This document shows, piece by piece, positions 7,580 to 14,796 of a stretch of 16,187 nt of DNA. Position numbers and translations under genes: made by a program. Below the pieces are notes generated by a model. The model was not told the origin of the DNA. It did no database searches and saw nothing but the letters and a program-made list of their open reading frames with translations. The stretch comes from an uncultured bacterium. GTDB taxonomy: Bacteria; Bacillota; Clostridia; Oscillospirales; Acutalibacteraceae. The stretch spans positions 1 to 16,187 of the forward strand of contig CAJMOI010000030.1 in the NCBI GenBank assembly GCA_905215105.1, in the 5' to 3' direction. Every line of letters starts with the position of its first letter. The first letter of the stretch is position 1.

Positions 7580-7608
7580 ATGATACCACGCAGCACCCCC
7601 TTTTACAA
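7580..7608 (-). promoter_or_regulatory. Promoter of pepF
   Basis: On the minus strand TTGTAA (7603-7608, four of six matches) is followed after exactly 17 bases by TATCAT (7580-7585) preceded by TGG, an extended -10. Transcription would begin near 7573, 29 bases before the GTG start, leaving room for the GGGAGG site. Confidence 0.65.
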
Positions 7609-7632
7609 CCCCGGCCAGGATGCGTTCTTTCA

Positions 7633-7661
7633 TTGCCGGGAAGAAAAAACTATGATATAAT
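7633..7661 (+). promoter_or_regulatory. Promoter of the plus-strand acetyltransferase unit
   Basis: TTGCCG (7633-7638, four of six matches) and a perfect TATAAT (7656-7661) are spaced by 17 bases, with TGA ahead of the -10 (extended). The start is expected near 7668, right at a small GC hairpin (7670-7682). This promoter probably serves the genes from 7711 to 9976. Confidence 0.72.
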
Positions 7662-7669
7662 GGAAAAAT

Positions 7670-7682
7670 GGCCGAACCGGCC
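7670..7682 (+). other. Short GC-rich hairpin at the 5' end of the transcript
   Basis: GGCCG (7670-7674) and CGGCC (7678-7682) form a 5-bp stem with a 3-base loop within a few bases of the predicted transcription start. Such a 5' hairpin could protect the mRNA end, or could be chance. Confidence 0.4.
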
Positions 7683-7710
7683 GTGATACCATTCTGGGAG
7701 GAATCATCAA

Positions 7711-8217
7711 ATGTCAAAACAGTACGAAACCCCCGTAGAGGGTCTGGTCATCCGTCAGGCAGAGGAAAAGGACTGCGCCCTGATTCTGGAGCTGATCCGC
7801 GGGATTGCAAAATATGAGAAAATGGAAGATCAGGTGGTGGCAACGGAGGAATCCCTGCGGGAATCTATTTTTGTCCGCCGCCGTGCCGACGTACTGCTGG
7901 CTGAATATGAAGGAAAGCCCGCAGGCTATGCCCTGTATTTCCGGAACTTTTCCACTTTTGTGGGCCGGGAAAACATGTATCTGGAGGATATTTTTGTTTG
8001 GCCGGAGCTGCGCGAAAAGGGCATCGGCAAAGCGCTGCTGATTTGTGTGGCTAAAATCGCTGTAGAAGAAGGATGCAGCCGAATGGACTGGGTTTGCCTG
8101 GATTGGAATACCCCGTCTCAGAAATTCTATCAGGCCATGGGCGCCAATCCCCATCCGGAATGGATTCTCTTCCGGGCGGAAAACGAGAATCTGAAAAAAC
8201 TGGGCAGCATGGAATAA
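7711..8217 (+). CDS. GNAT acetyltransferase, diamine/spermidine N-acetyltransferase-like
   Basis: A 168-residue single-domain GNAT enzyme that would move an acetyl group from acetyl-CoA to an amine. The acetyl-CoA loop R101-E-K-G104-I-G106-K-A and the preceding strand LEDIFVWPE (91-99) are clear. The later WVCLDWNTPSQKFYQAMGA (127-145), with Y140 at the usual general-acid place, resembles the SSAT (spermidine/spermine acetyltransferase) branch more than ribosomal-protein acetyltransferases. The true substrate could be a polyamine, an amino acid or another small amine. GGGAGGA lies nine bases before the ATG. It is the first gene of a plus-strand unit and is followed by the CYTH gene after 22 bases. 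Confidence 0.88.
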   Translation: MSKQYETPVEGLVIRQAEEKDCALILELIRGIAKYEKMEDQVVATEESLRESIFVRRRADVLLAEYEGKPAGYALYFRNFSTFVGRENMYLEDIFVWPELREKGIGKALLICVAKIAVEEGCSRMDWVCLDWNTPSQKFYQAMGANPHPEWILFRAENENLKKLGSME

Positions 8218-8239
8218 CGAGAGAAAGGCGGGTATCGTC

Positions 8240-8716
8240 ATGGAAATCGAGCGGAAATTCAAACTGGACACGTTTCCGGAGCACCTTCCCCTGCTTCACG
8301 CCAGTCAGGTGGAACAGGGCTATCTCTCCACCACCCCCTGTGTGCGGATTCGCAGCAAAAAAACAGAGGATGCCGTGGATTATAAACTGTGCATCAAGGG
8401 ACAGGGCACACTGGTGCGGGAAGAAGTGGAGCTTTCTCTGGACGAGGACCGCTTTACCCGCCTGAAAAGCCTGCTCCACGGGGAAATGATTCGGAAAGAC
8501 TACCGGATTTATCAGCTTCCCGACGGACGAAAGCTGGAATGCAGTCTGGTGGATGGCGGCACGGAAAACGCCTTTCTCTATGCGGAAGTGGAATTTCCCA
8601 CGGTAGAGGAAGCCAACGCCTTTGTGCCCCCTGCTTTTCTGGGCGAAGATGTAACGGAGGTTCCCGGTTCCAGTATGAGCTCTTATTGGGAGCGCACCCG
8701 GGAACACCGCTCCTGA
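8240..8716 (+). CDS. CYTH domain protein (triphosphate tunnel metalloenzyme)
   Basis: A 158-residue CYTH-fold protein. The ExExK signature is at the very N-terminus (E2-I-E4-R-K6). The paired basic and acidic strand residues of the tunnel follow: R36 and R38 (VRIR), K49, K53, R60-E61-E62, R85-K86, and E116/E118 (AEVEF). Such enzymes bind triphosphates with metal and act as tripolyphosphatase, thiamine triphosphatase or adenylate cyclase. Bacillus YjbK, a close analogue in Firmicutes, lies beside the alarmone synthetase gene. The exact reaction here is not readable. It has a GGCGGG ribosome binding site, and RNase HI follows 16 bases later. Confidence 0.9.
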   Translation: MEIERKFKLDTFPEHLPLLHASQVEQGYLSTTPCVRIRSKKTEDAVDYKLCIKGQGTLVREEVELSLDEDRFTRLKSLLHGEMIRKDYRIYQLPDGRKLECSLVDGGTENAFLYAEVEFPTVEEANAFVPPAFLGEDVTEVPGSSMSSYWERTREHRS

Positions 8717-8732
8717 CGAAAGCGGGGATTCT

Positions 8733-9347
8733 ATGGCGAAAAAATACTATGCCGTCCGCGCCGGACGGAAAACCGGTGTGTTTGAGACCTGGGATCAGTG
8801 CAAAGCGCAGGTAATGGGCTTTTCCGGCGCTTCCTATAAGAGCTTCCCCACCCGGGAAGAAGCAGAAGCCTTTGTTTCGGGAACCAGTACCAAAACAAAG
8901 GCAAACTCTGCTTCTCCCCTTTCCGGAGAGAATACGGCGGTGGCCTATGTGGATGGAAGCTATCATGTGGGAACCGGGGAATTTGCCTGCGGCGCGGTGC
9001 TGTTCTGGCAGGGAGAAACCCACACCTTTTCTCAGAAATTTACCGACCCGGAGCTGGCGCAGATGCGCAATGTAGCCGGAGAAATCAAAGGCTCCGAAAC
9101 GGTCATCCGCTGGTGTCTGGAACAGGGTGTTCCGGCACTGGAAATCCACCACGACTATGAGGGCATTGCCAAGTGGTGCACCGGGGAATGGAAAGCCAAC
9201 AAAGAGGGCACCAAAGCCTATCAGGCGTTTTACCGGCAGGCTTCTAAAACGATGCACATCCGGTTTGTCAAGGTAAAGGGACATTCCGGCGACACTTATA
9301 ACGATATGGCCGACCGCCTGGCAAAGGAAGCGCTGGGCATGGCGTAA
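8733..9347 (+). CDS. rnhA: Ribonuclease HI with N-terminal viroplasmin-like domain
   Basis: A 204-residue RNase H that cuts RNA in RNA/DNA hybrids during replication and R-loop removal. Residues 4-48 (YYAVRAGRKTGVFETW... to EEAEAFV) are a caulimovirus viroplasmin/RNase H1 N-terminal domain, which binds hybrid duplexes. A Ser/Thr-rich linker (49-66) leads to the catalytic domain with D74 (YVDGS), E117 (AGEIKG), D141 (HHDYEG) and D194 (NDMADRLA), plus H184 in VKGHSG. The catalytic set is complete, so it should be active. The ribosome binding site GCGGGGA is moderate. The spacing on both sides (16 and 20 bases) places it in an operon with the CYTH gene and the unknown gene downstream. Confidence 0.95.
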   Translation: MAKKYYAVRAGRKTGVFETWDQCKAQVMGFSGASYKSFPTREEAEAFVSGTSTKTKANSASPLSGENTAVAYVDGSYHVGTGEFACGAVLFWQGETHTFSQKFTDPELAQMRNVAGEIKGSETVIRWCLEQGVPALEIHHDYEGIAKWCTGEWKANKEGTKAYQAFYRQASKTMHIRFVKVKGHSGDTYNDMADRLAKEALGMA

Positions 9348-9367
9348 AAAGAAACAGGAGGAAAACC

Positions 9368-9976
9368 ATGAGCTATCGAATGGACGCAGAATCCGTCATC
9401 CTGCAAACCGTATTCGGAGACCACGCCGCCAACCGCTGCTGGTTTCTGATGAACTGGGCACTGCTGCGGGAAAGCGGCGCCGTGGCGCTGGAAACCGTGG
9501 TGGAACAGACACAGGCCGTCATTACAGCAGTGGCGCTGAAACGGATTCTGGCAGAGTTTTACAATCGCATGACCGAGTGCGGAAACGATATCGGCAGCAT
9601 GGATGTGATTTCCGCTCTGGACGAGCTGGGAATCGGAGAAGAACCCATCTGGTTCCTGGCGGGACAGGGCAGCCTGGAAGACAAGGAACTGACGGACATT
9701 GTCAACAGCCGGGATGATATTCACGATATGCTGGACTATCTGGTGCGCCGGGAAGGCCGGAACGTGGCAGCTTTGATGCAGGAAACCTTTGATGTGCCGA
9801 TCCTGTTTGTCCAGATGCTGGCTACGGCAGTACGCCCCGACGGCGGCGAGCTGGACGACTATGATTCCGCTGAAGAATACCGGGATGCCGTGGAAGCCTG
9901 CTATGCAGAGCTGAACAACTTCTGTGTGGACTACGCGGTTTGCTATGAATGGATTGAAAACGGCATGGAGCTGTAA
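9368..9976 (+). CDS. Unrecognised acidic 202-residue protein
   Basis: I do not recognise a family. The protein is strongly acidic, mostly helical in appearance, and has no signal peptide, transmembrane helix or catalytic signature that I can see. Residues about 20-70 contain a hydrophobic helix-rich block (CWFLMNWALLRESGAVALE and following), and the C-terminal third is rich in Asp, Glu, Tyr and Cys, ending WIENGMEL. AGGAGG lies six bases before the ATG, and the codon choice matches its neighbours, so it is very likely a real gene. It follows rnhA after 20 bases and is the last gene before the HIT promoter. A binding or adaptor role is only a guess. Confidence 0.8.
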   Translation: MSYRMDAESVILQTVFGDHAANRCWFLMNWALLRESGAVALETVVEQTQAVITAVALKRILAEFYNRMTECGNDIGSMDVISALDELGIGEEPIWFLAGQGSLEDKELTDIVNSRDDIHDMLDYLVRREGRNVAALMQETFDVPILFVQMLATAVRPDGGELDDYDSAEEYRDAVEACYAELNNFCVDYAVCYEWIENGMEL

Positions 9977-10000
9977 CCGGCTTTCAAAAACCGGGTTATC

Positions 10001-10029
10001 TTGTACTTTGAACACAATTGTGCTACAAT
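10001..10029 (+). promoter_or_regulatory. Promoter of the HIT gene unit
   Basis: TTGTAC (10001-10006) and TACAAT (10024-10029) are spaced by 17 bases, and the -10 is preceded by TGC (extended). It starts the second half of the plus-strand run. A perfect palindrome overlaps the spacer. Confidence 0.6.
10013..10022. promoter_or_regulatory. Palindrome CACAATTGTG in the HIT promoter spacer
   Basis: A perfect 10-base inverted repeat lies between the -35 and the extended -10, where a repressor could block RNA polymerase. It may be an operator; no regulator is identified. Confidence 0.35.
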
Positions 10030-10063
10030 AAGATCGTACATTTTGAAGTAAGGAGGCGTATCC

Positions 10064-10402
10064 ATGGACTGCATTTTCTGTAAAATTGCAAATGGGGAAA
10101 TCCCCAGCAAAAAAGCCTATGAGGATGAGCGGATTCTGGCCTTTTACGATCTGGACCCGCAGGCACCCGTACATATCCTGCTGATTCCCAAAACCCACAT
10201 TGCGTCCGCCAACGAGCTGACGGAAGAAAACGCCGATGTGGTGTCCCATATTTTCCTCACCGCTGCAAAGCTGGCGAAGGAACTGGGACTGGACAAGGGC
10301 TACCGTATCGTGAACAACTGCGGTGAGGACGGCGGACAGACCGTTCACCACCTGCATTTCCACCTGCTCGGCGGCCGTTCCATGAAGTGGCCTCCCGGCT
10401 GA
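10064..10402 (+). CDS. HIT family nucleotide hydrolase (HINT type)
   Basis: A 112-residue protein of the HINT branch, which hydrolyses nucleoside phosphoramidates or adenylated small molecules. It begins DCIFCKI with C3 and C6. H45 (PKTH), together with C3, C6 and H95 or H96, could form the structural zinc site seen in some HINT proteins. The catalytic triad H96-x-H98-x-H100 lies in VHHLHFHLLGGR. Length and motif spacing are typical. AGGAGG lies seven bases before the ATG, and a dedicated promoter precedes it. The phosphoribosyltransferase gene follows after 49 bases. Its physiological substrate is not known. Confidence 0.95.
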   Translation: MDCIFCKIANGEIPSKKAYEDERILAFYDLDPQAPVHILLIPKTHIASANELTEENADVVSHIFLTAAKLAKELGLDKGYRIVNNCGEDGGQTVHHLHFHLLGGRSMKWPPG

Positions 10403-10451
10403 CGGGAACACCAACTGTAAGGGAATCCAAGCACAACTGGGGGAAACATCA

Positions 10452-11021
10452 ATGGCTGAACTGATTACCAAAGAAGACGGACGCAAATACTATCGCATGA
10501 GCATCGCCGGCTGCACCCGTGACCTGCCCATTTGTCCCATCAGCGACACAATGGACATCGCCGGTTTTGTTATGTTTGGAGATGTGGAGATCACCTGTGC
10601 CTCCGCGGCCGCGCTGCTGGAGCGCTGCCCGGAATTCGACGTAGTGGTTACCGCAGAGAGCAAGGGCATTCCTCTGTGCTATGAAATGGCACGTCAGAGC
10701 GGGAAACCCTATGTGGTTGCCAGAAAAGGCATCAAAGCCTATATGCGCAATCCCATCCATGTGGAGGTGAAGTCCATCACCACCGACCATGTGCAGAAGC
10801 TGTTCCTCTCGGAAGAGGACAAGCTGGTCATGGAGGGCAAACGGATTCTGATTGTCGATGACGTCATCAGTACCGGCGAATCTCTGGAAGCCATGGAAGC
10901 ACTGGTAAACACCTTTGGCGGAAACATTGTGGGACGGGCCACGGTTCTGGCTGAGGGTGACGCAGCGGACCGTAAGGACATCATTTTCCTGGAGCCGCTG
11001 CCGCTCTTTTTCAAAGACTAA
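10452..11021 (+). CDS. apt: Adenine phosphoribosyltransferase-like PRTase
   Basis: A 189-residue type I phosphoribosyltransferase. The PRPP-binding motif ILIVDDVISTGESL (132-145) is intact, with the hydrophobic strand, two aspartates and the TG loop. VVTAESKGIPL (65-75) matches the adenine-phosphoribosyltransferase-like ribose-phosphate loop, and VVARKGIKAY (88-97) the flexible region. The enzyme would convert adenine and PRPP to AMP in purine salvage. It might instead act on another purine base, because the base-specific loop is not decisive by eye. A GGGGG site stands before the ATG. It is placed between the HIT gene (49 bases) and comEC (21 bases), so it is probably co-transcribed with them. 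A link to the alarmone synthetase upstream is only contextual. Confidence 0.85.
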   Translation: MAELITKEDGRKYYRMSIAGCTRDLPICPISDTMDIAGFVMFGDVEITCASAAALLERCPEFDVVVTAESKGIPLCYEMARQSGKPYVVARKGIKAYMRNPIHVEVKSITTDHVQKLFLSEEDKLVMEGKRILIVDDVISTGESLEAMEALVNTFGGNIVGRATVLAEGDAADRKDIIFLEPLPLFFKD

Positions 11022-11042
11022 TCGATTACAGGGGGCTTTTCC

Positions 11043-13067
11043 ATGAAGCGGCCGTTGGCGTATGTTGGATTTACCGGCTTCTTTGCGCTTTCGGCCGCTA
11101 TTTATCTCTTTCGCGAGGCGACAGTCTGCTTTTTAGCCGCTGCTCTGGCACTTCTTTGCGGTGTTTTTCTCTGCTTCCGGCGGGAAAACACCGGAGCAGT
11201 GGTGTTGTTGACTGCCGCCGTCTTTTTTCTGGCGGGAAGCCTGTTTGCCCCGCAGCTTGCCCGCTCTCAGGAATTGGGAGAAACCGAACTGACCGTCTGC
11301 GCCACTGTGTGCCAGCCGCCGGAAACCGTCCGGGGACGGGATGTATATATTCTGGAAGTAGAAAGCGCCCGAGACAGCGATGGCCGCACCGTCACGCTTT
11401 CCGGAAAAGTGCGGGTAACGGCGCCCCACTCCGTTGGTGCAGAACGCTATGACCAGATTAACGGTACTGTGGGACTTTTCCCGATCAGTGACACCATCGC
11501 GCCCTATTATGCGGCACGGGGAATTTTCTATTCCGGCTATCTGGACCAGTATGCCCCACTGACAGTAGAAACCCCTTCCACTCTCCCCTGGTATCATGTC
11601 TTTGACCAGCTGCGGGAACATCTGGAAGGCGTTCTTCACGGAACCATGTCCGAAGAATCCGCGGACTTCCTCAGCGGCGTATTGCTGGGCGACCGCCGCA
11701 TGATTTCACAGGAAACCGAAGAGCTGTTTCAGCTCACCGGAGTCTCCCATATTCTCAGCGTATCCGGCCTTCATTTTTCCATTCTCATGCGGGCGCTGCT
11801 GACCTTGCTGCTGTTTCTCCGGATTCCCAAACGGCTGGCCTCCGTGCTGGCCATGCCGGTGATACTGCTGTTTATGGCGCTGACCGGATTCTCTTTTTCC
11901 GTCATCCGCAGCGGCGTCATGCTGCTATTGTATCTGCTGGCAACGGCCATTGACCGGAAAGATGACAGCCTGAATTCGCTGGGATTTGCCATGCTGATTC
12001 TGAGCGTCACCAATCCCTTTTCTCCGGGAGATGTGGGGCTGATTCTTTCCTTCACCTCCACGCTGGGCATTCTGCTGTTTCAGAATCCCCTTTGCCGCCG
12101 TCTGGACAAGTGGCTGGAAACCTATGTCCATGGAAAGATTCTCACCGCTCCCCTTTGGGCCTTAGGTCATTCCCTTTGTATGACGGTCAGCGCCAGCGTC
12201 CTTTCTCTTCCGGTTTCCATGACCGCTTTCGGAACCCTTTCCCTGCTGACGCCTCTTTCCAATCTGGTACTGGTGCTCCCTGCGACCATTCTGCTGGTGG
12301 CTGGCAGTATCACGCTATTGTTGGGGAGCATCTGGCTTCCGGCAGGCTGGATTCCCGGAATCTTCTGCGAATTGCTCACCCGGTTTGAGCTTTCTGCGGC
12401 AGAACTGCTTTCCAAAATCCCCTTTGGCGTCGTCCGGACGGATTTTGCCTTTGTCTATCTCTGGCTGGCCGCAGCGGCGGCTCTCATCGGCGGGTGCCTG
12501 CTGTCCGCTCATCGAAAACGGCTGCTGCCCAAAGCGGGGATTTGTCTGGCACTGATGCTGGCGGTTCTGGTAGCGGCGCAAAACCTGTTTGCCGGGAACC
12601 GGATTCTGGTGGAATCCTTTTACAGTGACGGGGAACTTCATGTGGTGGCTTCCCGAAATGGAGAAGGCGCCGTGTTGTGGGGCGGAACACCCGGTACCTA
12701 TACGCTGGCTCGCTATGGAATTTCCCATCTGGAGGAAAGCGAAGGGGACAACCTGCTCCATGGGGATGTGGTTGTAGAAGGCAGTACGGAAACCGCCTGT
12801 CTGGTATCCGTTTTTGGTACCCGGATGCTGATCTGTGGGGAGGACTGCGAAATCGGGGAGCTTCCCTCTCAGTGGCTGGATGCAGAGCTGGTGTGGGTGT
12901 CGGAAATTCCCGGCCAGTATCCTCTGCTGTCGGCACAGGCCTGTGTGTCCCTCAGCGAGGACACCCGGAACCTACCGTTTCCCAGCGTTTTTTATTCGGA
13001 ACAATTTGGCAGATTTCAGGCAATATGTGAACCGGACGGAACGATCCGGACAGGGAGGATTTTCTAA
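11043..13067 (+). CDS. comEC: ComEC/Rec2-like DNA-uptake channel protein with a reduced C-terminal domain
   Basis: A 674-residue multi-pass membrane protein. Residues 1-70 are hydrophobic. Residues about 75-175 form the soluble N-terminal (DUF4131/OB-like) region. Residues about 205-485 are the competence domain, with the family signature GVSHILSVSGLHFSIL (233-248) and many membrane helices. ComEC passes single-stranded DNA through the membrane. Most full-length family members end in a metallo-beta-lactamase-like domain of over 200 residues with an HxHxDH metal motif. Here the part after about residue 518 is only some 155 residues. It keeps a domain-like beginning (RILVESFYSDGELHVVA) and end (FYSEQFGRFQAICEPDGTI) but has no HxHxDH. 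GGGGG precedes the ATG. Its stop overlaps the holA start by one base (TAATG), the usual comEC-holA order in Firmicutes. Confidence 0.9.
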   Translation: MKRPLAYVGFTGFFALSAAIYLFREATVCFLAAALALLCGVFLCFRRENTGAVVLLTAAVFFLAGSLFAPQLARSQELGETELTVCATVCQPPETVRGRDVYILEVESARDSDGRTVTLSGKVRVTAPHSVGAERYDQINGTVGLFPISDTIAPYYAARGIFYSGYLDQYAPLTVETPSTLPWYHVFDQLREHLEGVLHGTMSEESADFLSGVLLGDRRMISQETEELFQLTGVSHILSVSGLHFSILMRALLTLLLFLRIPKRLASVLAMPVILLFMALTGFSFSVIRSGVMLLLYLLATAIDRKDDSLNSLGFAMLILSVTNPFSPGDVGLILSFTSTLGILLFQNPLCRRLDKWLETYVHGKILTAPLWALGHSLCMTVSASVLSLPVSMTAFGTLSLLTPLSNLVLVLPATILLVAGSITLLLGSIWLPAGWIPGIFCELLTRFELSAAELLSKIPFGVVRTDFAFVYLWLAAAAALIGGCLLSAHRKRLLPKAGICLALMLAVLVAAQNLFAGNRILVESFYSDGELHVVASRNGEGAVLWGGTPGTYTLARYGISHLEESEGDNLLHGDVVVEGSTETACLVSVFGTRMLICGEDCEIGELPSQWLDAELVWVSEIPGQYPLLSAQACVSLSEDTRNLPFPSVFYSEQFGRFQAICEPDGTIRTGRIF

Positions 13068-14122
13068 TGCCGCAGATGAACGAGTCGGATTTCAAAAAAC
13101 ATATGGAAACCGGAGACCTTTCCGGCCTGTATGTGCTCTATGGGGACGAAAAATATTTGGTGCGCCGCTATGCCGGAAAGCTGATCCGCAAAGCCTGTGG
13201 GGACAATCCCTTTCCGGACTTTAATTACCAGCGGTTCGACGGCTCCGTACCGGTGGACGATATCGCGTCAGCGGTGGAATCCCTGCCCTTTATGAGCGAG
13301 CGGAAATGTGTGGTCGTCAGCGATTTGGCGCCGGATTCCCTGCGGGCCGGAGAAAACAGCAAATGGCAGGAACTGGCGGCCAATGTGCCGGAAACCACCG
13401 TACTGGTGATCTATCAGCCCAATACCGTCCCGGAAAAAAAGGCTCCCAAGTGGAACGCTTTTTTAAAGCTGGCAGTCAAACACGGCCGAACTGTTTCCTT
13501 TGACCGGCGGGAAGGGCCGGAGCTGGAAAAATGGCTCTGTGGAGAAGCGGCCAAGCGCAAATGTGAGCTTTCCCGGAAAGAGGCCCGGAAAATGATGGAG
13601 CTGTGCGGCAATGATATGCAGACCCTGCACAACGAAATGGAAAAACTGTGCGCTTATCTGGGCAACGGAACCATTACGCCCCAACTGTTGGAAACCATGG
13701 TTTCCAGACGGACAGAAGCCACGGTTTACATGCTGTCCCGGTCGCTGGTGGCCGGGGAATATAACCGGGCGTTTCAGCTGATGGACCAGATGTTTTACCA
13801 GAAAGAGGAACCCCCGACAATTCTGGCGGTGCTGGCCTCTGCGTTTATTGATATGTACCGGGTGCGTTCCGCCATGCAGAGCGGCGGAACCTTTAAAGAC
13901 CTGTCAGCCACTTTTCCCGGCGAGTATAAAGGGCGAGAATTCCGGCTGCGGAATGCAGAGCGGGAGGTTAAACGGCTTTCCACGGAACAGCTGCGCAGAA
14001 TTCTCGATGTGCTTTTACAGACGGACCTGGCACTGAAAAGCCTGAAAACCGACGACCGGATTCTGCTGGAGGAAATGATCGCCCGGATTATGGTCATCAC
14101 AGCAAAGGAGAATGGACATTGA
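13067..14122 (+). CDS. holA: DNA polymerase III subunit delta
   Basis: A 351-residue clamp-loader subunit that opens the beta sliding clamp at the replication fork. The N-terminal GLYVLYGDEKYLV (20-32) is the family's degenerate P-loop region, without a true Walker A lysine. The middle FMSERKCVVVSDL and LVIYQPN strands, and the later VSRRTEATVYMLSRSL with a helical collar domain (about 215-345, LLQTDLALKSLKTDDR), match HolA. Length is typical (about 330-350). GGGAGGA precedes the ATG, which overlaps the comEC stop. Its own stop overlaps the TTG start of the next gene, so all three are translationally coupled. Confidence 0.94.
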   Translation: MPQMNESDFKKHMETGDLSGLYVLYGDEKYLVRRYAGKLIRKACGDNPFPDFNYQRFDGSVPVDDIASAVESLPFMSERKCVVVSDLAPDSLRAGENSKWQELAANVPETTVLVIYQPNTVPEKKAPKWNAFLKLAVKHGRTVSFDRREGPELEKWLCGEAAKRKCELSRKEARKMMELCGNDMQTLHNEMEKLCAYLGNGTITPQLLETMVSRRTEATVYMLSRSLVAGEYNRAFQLMDQMFYQKEEPPTILAVLASAFIDMYRVRSAMQSGGTFKDLSATFPGEYKGREFRLRNAEREVKRLSTEQLRRILDVLLQTDLALKSLKTDDRILLEEMIARIMVITAKENGH

Positions 14123-14706
14123 TACAGATACGGGAAGCCGTCATTGTGGAGGGAAAGTACGATAAAATCAAGCTGTCCTCCATCATTGACGGGCTGATTC
14201 TGGAAACCCACGGATTTCAGATTTTCAAAGATCAGGAGCAGATGGCGCTTTTGCGGAAACTGGCGGCAACCCGGGGACTGCTGGTACTGACAGACAGCGA
14301 CGGCGCGGGATTTGTCATCCGAAATTATCTGCGGGGATGCATTCCCAAGGAACAGATCCGCCACGCCTATATTCCCGACCTTTTCGGCAAGGAAAAGCGC
14401 AAAAAAAGCCCTTCAAAAGAAGGAAAGCTGGGAGTGGAAGGGGTTCCTGCCAGTGTCATTCGCGAAGCGCTGGAAAAAGCCGGTGTCTGCTGCGGAGAAG
14501 GGAAACCGACTCCCAAAGGCCCGCCGATTACCAAAGCGGATTTATTCGCCGCAGGGCTTTCCGGCGGAGAAGGCAGCGCTGCCCGTCGGCTGGCCTTTCA
14601 GAAAAAGCTGGACCTTCCCGAGCGGCTCTCCCCCAATGGGCTGTTGCAAATCCTCAACGCCACCATGAGCCGGGAAGCATTTTTCCAGGAAGTGGAAGCT
14701 TTATAA
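14119..14706 (+). CDS. rnmV: Ribonuclease M5-like TOPRIM protein
   Basis: A 195-residue protein with an N-terminal TOPRIM domain. E11 (VEGKYD) and the D59-S-D61 pair (LTDSDGAG) give the metal site. The later GVEGVPASVIREALE (105-119) matches the RNase M5 segment GVEHAS followed by the IRxxLE helix. A basic insert (KEKRKKSPSK) lies at 91-100. RNase M5 trims precursor 5S rRNA. In the Bacillus enzyme the TOPRIM region continues GEKIR; here it reads GFVIR, so an acidic residue is lost. The start is TTG at 14119, eight bases after AAAGGAG and overlapping the holA stop (TTGA). The protein also fits the clostridial DUF4093-type variant. A strong terminator follows. Confidence 0.85.
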   Translation: MIQIREAVIVEGKYDKIKLSSIIDGLILETHGFQIFKDQEQMALLRKLAATRGLLVLTDSDGAGFVIRNYLRGCIPKEQIRHAYIPDLFGKEKRKKSPSKEGKLGVEGVPASVIREALEKAGVCCGEGKPTPKGPPITKADLFAAGLSGGEGSAARRLAFQKKLDLPERLSPNGLLQILNATMSREAFFQEVEAL

Positions 14707-14735
14707 CAACTTAATCGTATCCTGTTTCTGATAGC

Positions 14736-14779
14736 AAAAACCTCCCGGCACCAGCTTGATCTGGTATCGGGAGGTTTTT
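14736..14779. terminator. Bidirectional rho-independent terminator
   Basis: A perfect 12-bp stem (14736-14747 with 14768-14779, AAAAACCTCCCG) is capped, across a small internal loop, by a 5-bp ACCAG/CTGGT stem with a 6-base loop. A and T runs flank it on both sides. It sits between the convergent RNase M5 and metY genes and can serve both. Confidence 0.92.
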
Positions 14780-14796
14780 TCCAATCATGATTGAAT

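Noticed and set aside
8454..9284. Minus-strand open frame opposite the CYTH and RNase HI genes
   Set aside because: Both plus-strand proteins have complete catalytic motifs; the opposite frame is Pro/Arg/Gly-rich with no motif.
9977..9998. Possible hairpin after the acidic protein gene
   Set aside because: The CCGG/CCGG pairing is short, imperfect when extended, and not followed by a T run.
9296..10486. Minus-strand open frame spanning the unknown gene, the HIT promoter and the HIT gene
   Set aside because: It crosses a promoter and two well-supported plus-strand genes, and carries no known motif or ribosome binding site.
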